This document shows, piece after piece, positions 29,360 through 31,270 of a stretch of DNA of 31,270 bases; within the stretch, counting starts at the first letter, position 1, and each line of letters starts with the position of its first letter. The DNA is from a virus. Position numbers and translations under genes: made by a program. The DNA lies in the IMG/VR virus record IMGVR_UViG_3300045973_000537, positions 1 to 31,270 of that record; one strand, written 5' to 3'. The notes under the pieces were generated by a model that was not told the origin of the DNA, made no database searches, and saw nothing but the letters and a program-made list of their open reading frames with translations.

Positions 29360-30226
29360 TTATTTCTTTCCTAAATTCTTGGATGGTTTTCTACCACGTC
29401 TACGTGGAATTGAATCTTCTTTAATTTCATTTGATGAAAATTGTTTAGATAATTCAATCTCTTTTTTCGTAGGAGTAAATGCTCCTGTAGCGCCCTTCAT
29501 TGATAAATCATTCGCCTCTTCAATTAATAAAAGATGTAAATCGTCATCCGCTGTTCCATCTTCTGAAAGTAGACAATCAGAATCATTAATAGATTTAGTA
29601 TAGTTTTGTGGAGTTGATAATCTACTTACTATCGTATTATCTAAATTTTCAGAAGTGGAACTACGGAATTGTTTTTTATTAAAAACTTCAAAAAGTTCAT
29701 TATATAATGAGTTATCTATTGAAGCAATTTCACTATTGTTAGTTGCGCTAATACTGGTAATTTTTGTTGGGTGCTTATGCTCATCTTCTGCCATTAATCC
29801 ATCAAAATCAGCAGCATCTGTAACAAACATATTTGGTTTTGGCTTTTCACCTTTAGGAATAAATTGCTGAAAGTGTCTTTGAATATCTTCTGATCTTGGT
29901 TTATTCTTTGAGTATCTAGGAGATTCTACTGTAGAATTTAACTTTAAAGAGAAGTTAGAAAGAATATATGCTGCAAAATCTTCTACTGTAGCATTGTTTT
30001 TACTAAATTCAACAACTTTTCTTAAGACTATTGAAAAAATATCGTTATTTGGTGCTCCAACATTACTTGTCATAGGCAACTCCATTGTACTAGCATCTTC
30101 ATCATCTACAATTATTGTTCCAGAATCAGACTGATAAGCTTTAACTGGTAACTTGCCATCTCTAAACCATCTATATGCGGTTAGATATGCTATGCCTTGT
30201 TTTCTTGCCCAATCTGCTAGTTTCAT
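29360..30226 (-). CDS. MerR/IS607-type HTH protein with C-terminal AT-hook (288 aa)
   Basis: Residues 1-40 (MKLADWARKQGIAYLTAYRW, FRDGKLPVKAYQ, GTIIV) closely match the N-terminal MerR-like helix-turn-helix of IS607-family serine recombinases. The rest lacks a serine-recombinase catalytic domain: residues 50-270 are Ser/Asn/Asp-rich, partly disordered, with a small helical segment near 60-95 (IFSIVLRKVVEFSKNNATVEDFAAYIL). The last 15 residues (PRRRGRKPSKNLGKK) are an AT-hook-like motif that would bind the minor groove of AT-rich DNA. The protein is therefore probably a DNA-binding regulator or origin/nucleoid factor, not a transposase. GGAG lies nine bases before the ATG. Next to the polymerase gene. 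Confidence 0.8.
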   Translation of the reverse strand: MKLADWARKQGIAYLTAYRWFRDGKLPVKAYQSDSGTIIVDDEDASTMELPMTSNVGAPNNDIFSIVLRKVVEFSKNNATVEDFAAYILSNFSLKLNSTVESPRYSKNKPRSEDIQRHFQQFIPKGEKPKPNMFVTDAADFDGLMAEDEHKHPTKITSISATNNSEIASIDNSLYNELFEVFNKKQFRSSTSENLDNTIVSRLSTPQNYTKSINDSDCLLSEDGTADDDLHLLLIEEANDLSMKGATGAFTPTKKEIELSKQFSSNEIKEDSIPRRRGRKPSKNLGKK

Positions 30227-30254
30227 GATCTTATTCTCCGTTATGCATATACAA

Positions 30255-30272
30255 ATAATATCAGATATATCA
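30255..30272 (-). promoter_or_regulatory. Two overlapping -10-like sites TGATATATC and TGATATTAT
   Basis: The 106-base gap before the HTH gene carries two adjacent TGATAT boxes on the minus strand, the second (30263-30255) being an extended -10 TGATATTAT with about 28 bases to the ATG and the GGAG site between. An A/T-rich tract (30273-30305) lies upstream. No terminator-like hairpin is evident in this gap. Confidence 0.35.
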
Positions 30273-30332
30273 TTTTTATTTAAAAAAATAATTTCACTTA
30301 ACGTTTATTATTTTCTAATATCTTATATATCA

Positions 30333-31270
30333 TCAATCATCTAGTTCTTCATCCAAATCAATCAATCCTTCATCATATAGTTGATCTTCTATTTGTTCTA
30401 GAAGGAGATCAAGATTACTCTTATTAATTACGGTCTCATCTGTTTTAGATTTAGCTTCTTTAAGATTAATCTTTTTTGCTTTAAGGTCTGAAGGTAACGA
30501 TGGATTCATAGAAATATCAAAAAGATTTTCAAGAATAATACCCATATTGTCATCATAATTATTTGTGTTTCCAGAAAAACGAATAGCTAAACCTGGTTCA
30601 AATACTGCTTTACTATGAAACATCTTTAATCGTTCCTGAACTAGAGTCCATTTATCAGGGAAAATAGTACAAGTGCATTGATCTCCATGCATATCTTCAA
30701 TAACTGCTTTAATCATGGGTTGACCATAATACTTGCTTCCTTCTTTTTTAACTTTAAATTCAAAAAAGTCTCGAACAATTGCAATGATTGGAGATAACGT
30801 GGTTTTATCTTTAGATTTTTTAATATCCTTAACTATATTATGTTCTTTATTAAAGAAATCACCATGAGCTTGATGAGGCTTACATATAAATGATTCACCT
30901 AAATAAAATTGCTCTAATGCATATAATTCTGGTGAAGTCCAATCAGTTTCTGTTGGCCATGGATATACAAATGTTTCAGTTAATGGATCATGCTTTTTGC
31001 TCCATACTTGTAATTTCTTTCTATAATCTGAACAATATAAGAAAATTAATTTTCTAGAAATACCAAACACATCCAAACTTCCGCTAGCTGCTAATGCCTG
31101 AATATTATTAGCTCTAACTTTTTTAGAATCTATTCTGGACATAAAATCATAAAAACTATTAAATGGTCTCTTTTCAATAATGTCATTGATAGCATCTTCT
31201 CCAACAAACTTTAAAGCATCTAATCCAGTAATAAGTTTGTTACCCTCTGTAATTGTATAAGAAAGCTTTG
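30333..31270 (-). CDS. dnaE: DNA polymerase III alpha (DnaE-type), C-terminal part; cut by window edge
   Basis: The frame is open to the right edge, so the methionine at 31142 is internal. The first visible part (KLSYTITEGNKLITGLDALK, then EDAINDIIEKRPFNSFYDFM) followed by RIDSKKVRANNIQALAASGS and LDVFG is the helix-hairpin-helix region of DnaE polymerases (RPF-x-S-x-x-DF, KV...L..aGaLD). The region from about 31142 down has a divergent linker with W-rich YPWPTETDWTSPELYALEQFYLG and an OB-fold-like part (IIAIVRDFFEFKVKKEGSKYYG, MIKAVIEDMHGDQCTCTIFPDKW, GLAIRFSGNTN) as in DnaE C-termini. The final 60 residues are acidic. The catalytic PHP/palm parts are off-window. Confidence 0.85.
   Translation of the reverse strand, partial: KLSYTITEGNKLITGLDALKFVGEDAINDIIEKRPFNSFYDFMSRIDSKKVRANNIQALAASGSLDVFGISRKLIFLYCSDYRKKLQVWSKKHDPLTETFVYPWPTETDWTSPELYALEQFYLGESFICKPHQAHGDFFNKEHNIVKDIKKSKDKTTLSPIIAIVRDFFEFKVKKEGSKYYGQPMIKAVIEDMHGDQCTCTIFPDKWTLVQERLKMFHSKAVFEPGLAIRFSGNTNNYDDNMGIILENLFDISMNPSLPSDLKAKKINLKEAKSKTDETVINKSNLDLLLEQIEDQLYDEGLIDLDEELDD

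Noticed and set aside
30333-31142. A complete gene starting at the ATG at 31142
   Set aside because: The reading frame continues without a stop to the window edge and the extra residues match DnaE, so the ATG is internal.
1-31270. tRNA genes, CRISPR arrays, insertion sequences
   Set aside because: Gaps are too short and none shows a cloverleaf, regularly spaced repeats, or transposase with terminal repeats.

Overview
The window looks like part of a large tailed double-stranded DNA phage (Caudoviricetes) with an AT-rich genome. The evidence is a terminase large subunit, a portal protein, a virion-type lytic transglycosylase, and a phage-encoded replication and recombination set: DnaE-type polymerase, primase core, RecA/UvsX, gp32-like ssDNA-binding protein and RuvC-like nuclease. 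The host cannot be read from the sequence. Genes are tightly packed, and most starts have AGGAG-like ribosome sites. ATGA or TAATG overlaps are frequent. No gene-free stretch exceeds about 140 bases. I saw no tRNA genes, CRISPR array or insertion sequence.

All but one gene lie on the minus strand, so transcription runs right to left. Right block (about 20.7-31.3 kb) is the DNA metabolism module. In transcription order it holds the DnaE C-terminus (cut by the window edge), a MerR/IS607-type HTH protein with an AT-hook tail, several unknown proteins, a UvsY-like candidate, RecA/UvsX, a small unknown, the gp32-like SSB with a structured leader, an intrinsic terminator, a RuvC-like nuclease, a small unknown, DnaJ, a two-zinc-ribbon protein, a DnaG core lacking its own zinc domain, and a sigma-region-4-like protein.

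A perfect 16-bp inverted repeat (20655-20716) marks the junction with the left block (1-20.6 kb), the virion module. That block has many acidic, low-complexity or helical proteins of unknown function, the terminase, the portal, a transglycosylase with an EF-hand loop, a tandem-duplicated small gene pair, and at the left edge a probable prohead protease (partial). Two enzymes are unexpected there: a short poly(A)/CCA-type nucleotidyltransferase and a dual-specificity-type phosphatase.

The only plus-strand gene (10393-11037) sits between the terminase and its upstream neighbour. It encodes a protein with two HNH-like modules whose catalytic histidines appear lost. A strong bidirectional terminator hairpin lies inside its reading frame, at the place where the second active site should be.

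Two recurring short motifs lie in intergenic gaps and may be two promoter classes: TTATGTATA(A/G)T before three virion genes, and TGATATAGT-like extended -10 sites mainly before DNA-metabolism genes. For the RuvC-like gene and the gene at 16075-16830 the -10-like site is so close to the ATG that the mRNA may be leaderless.
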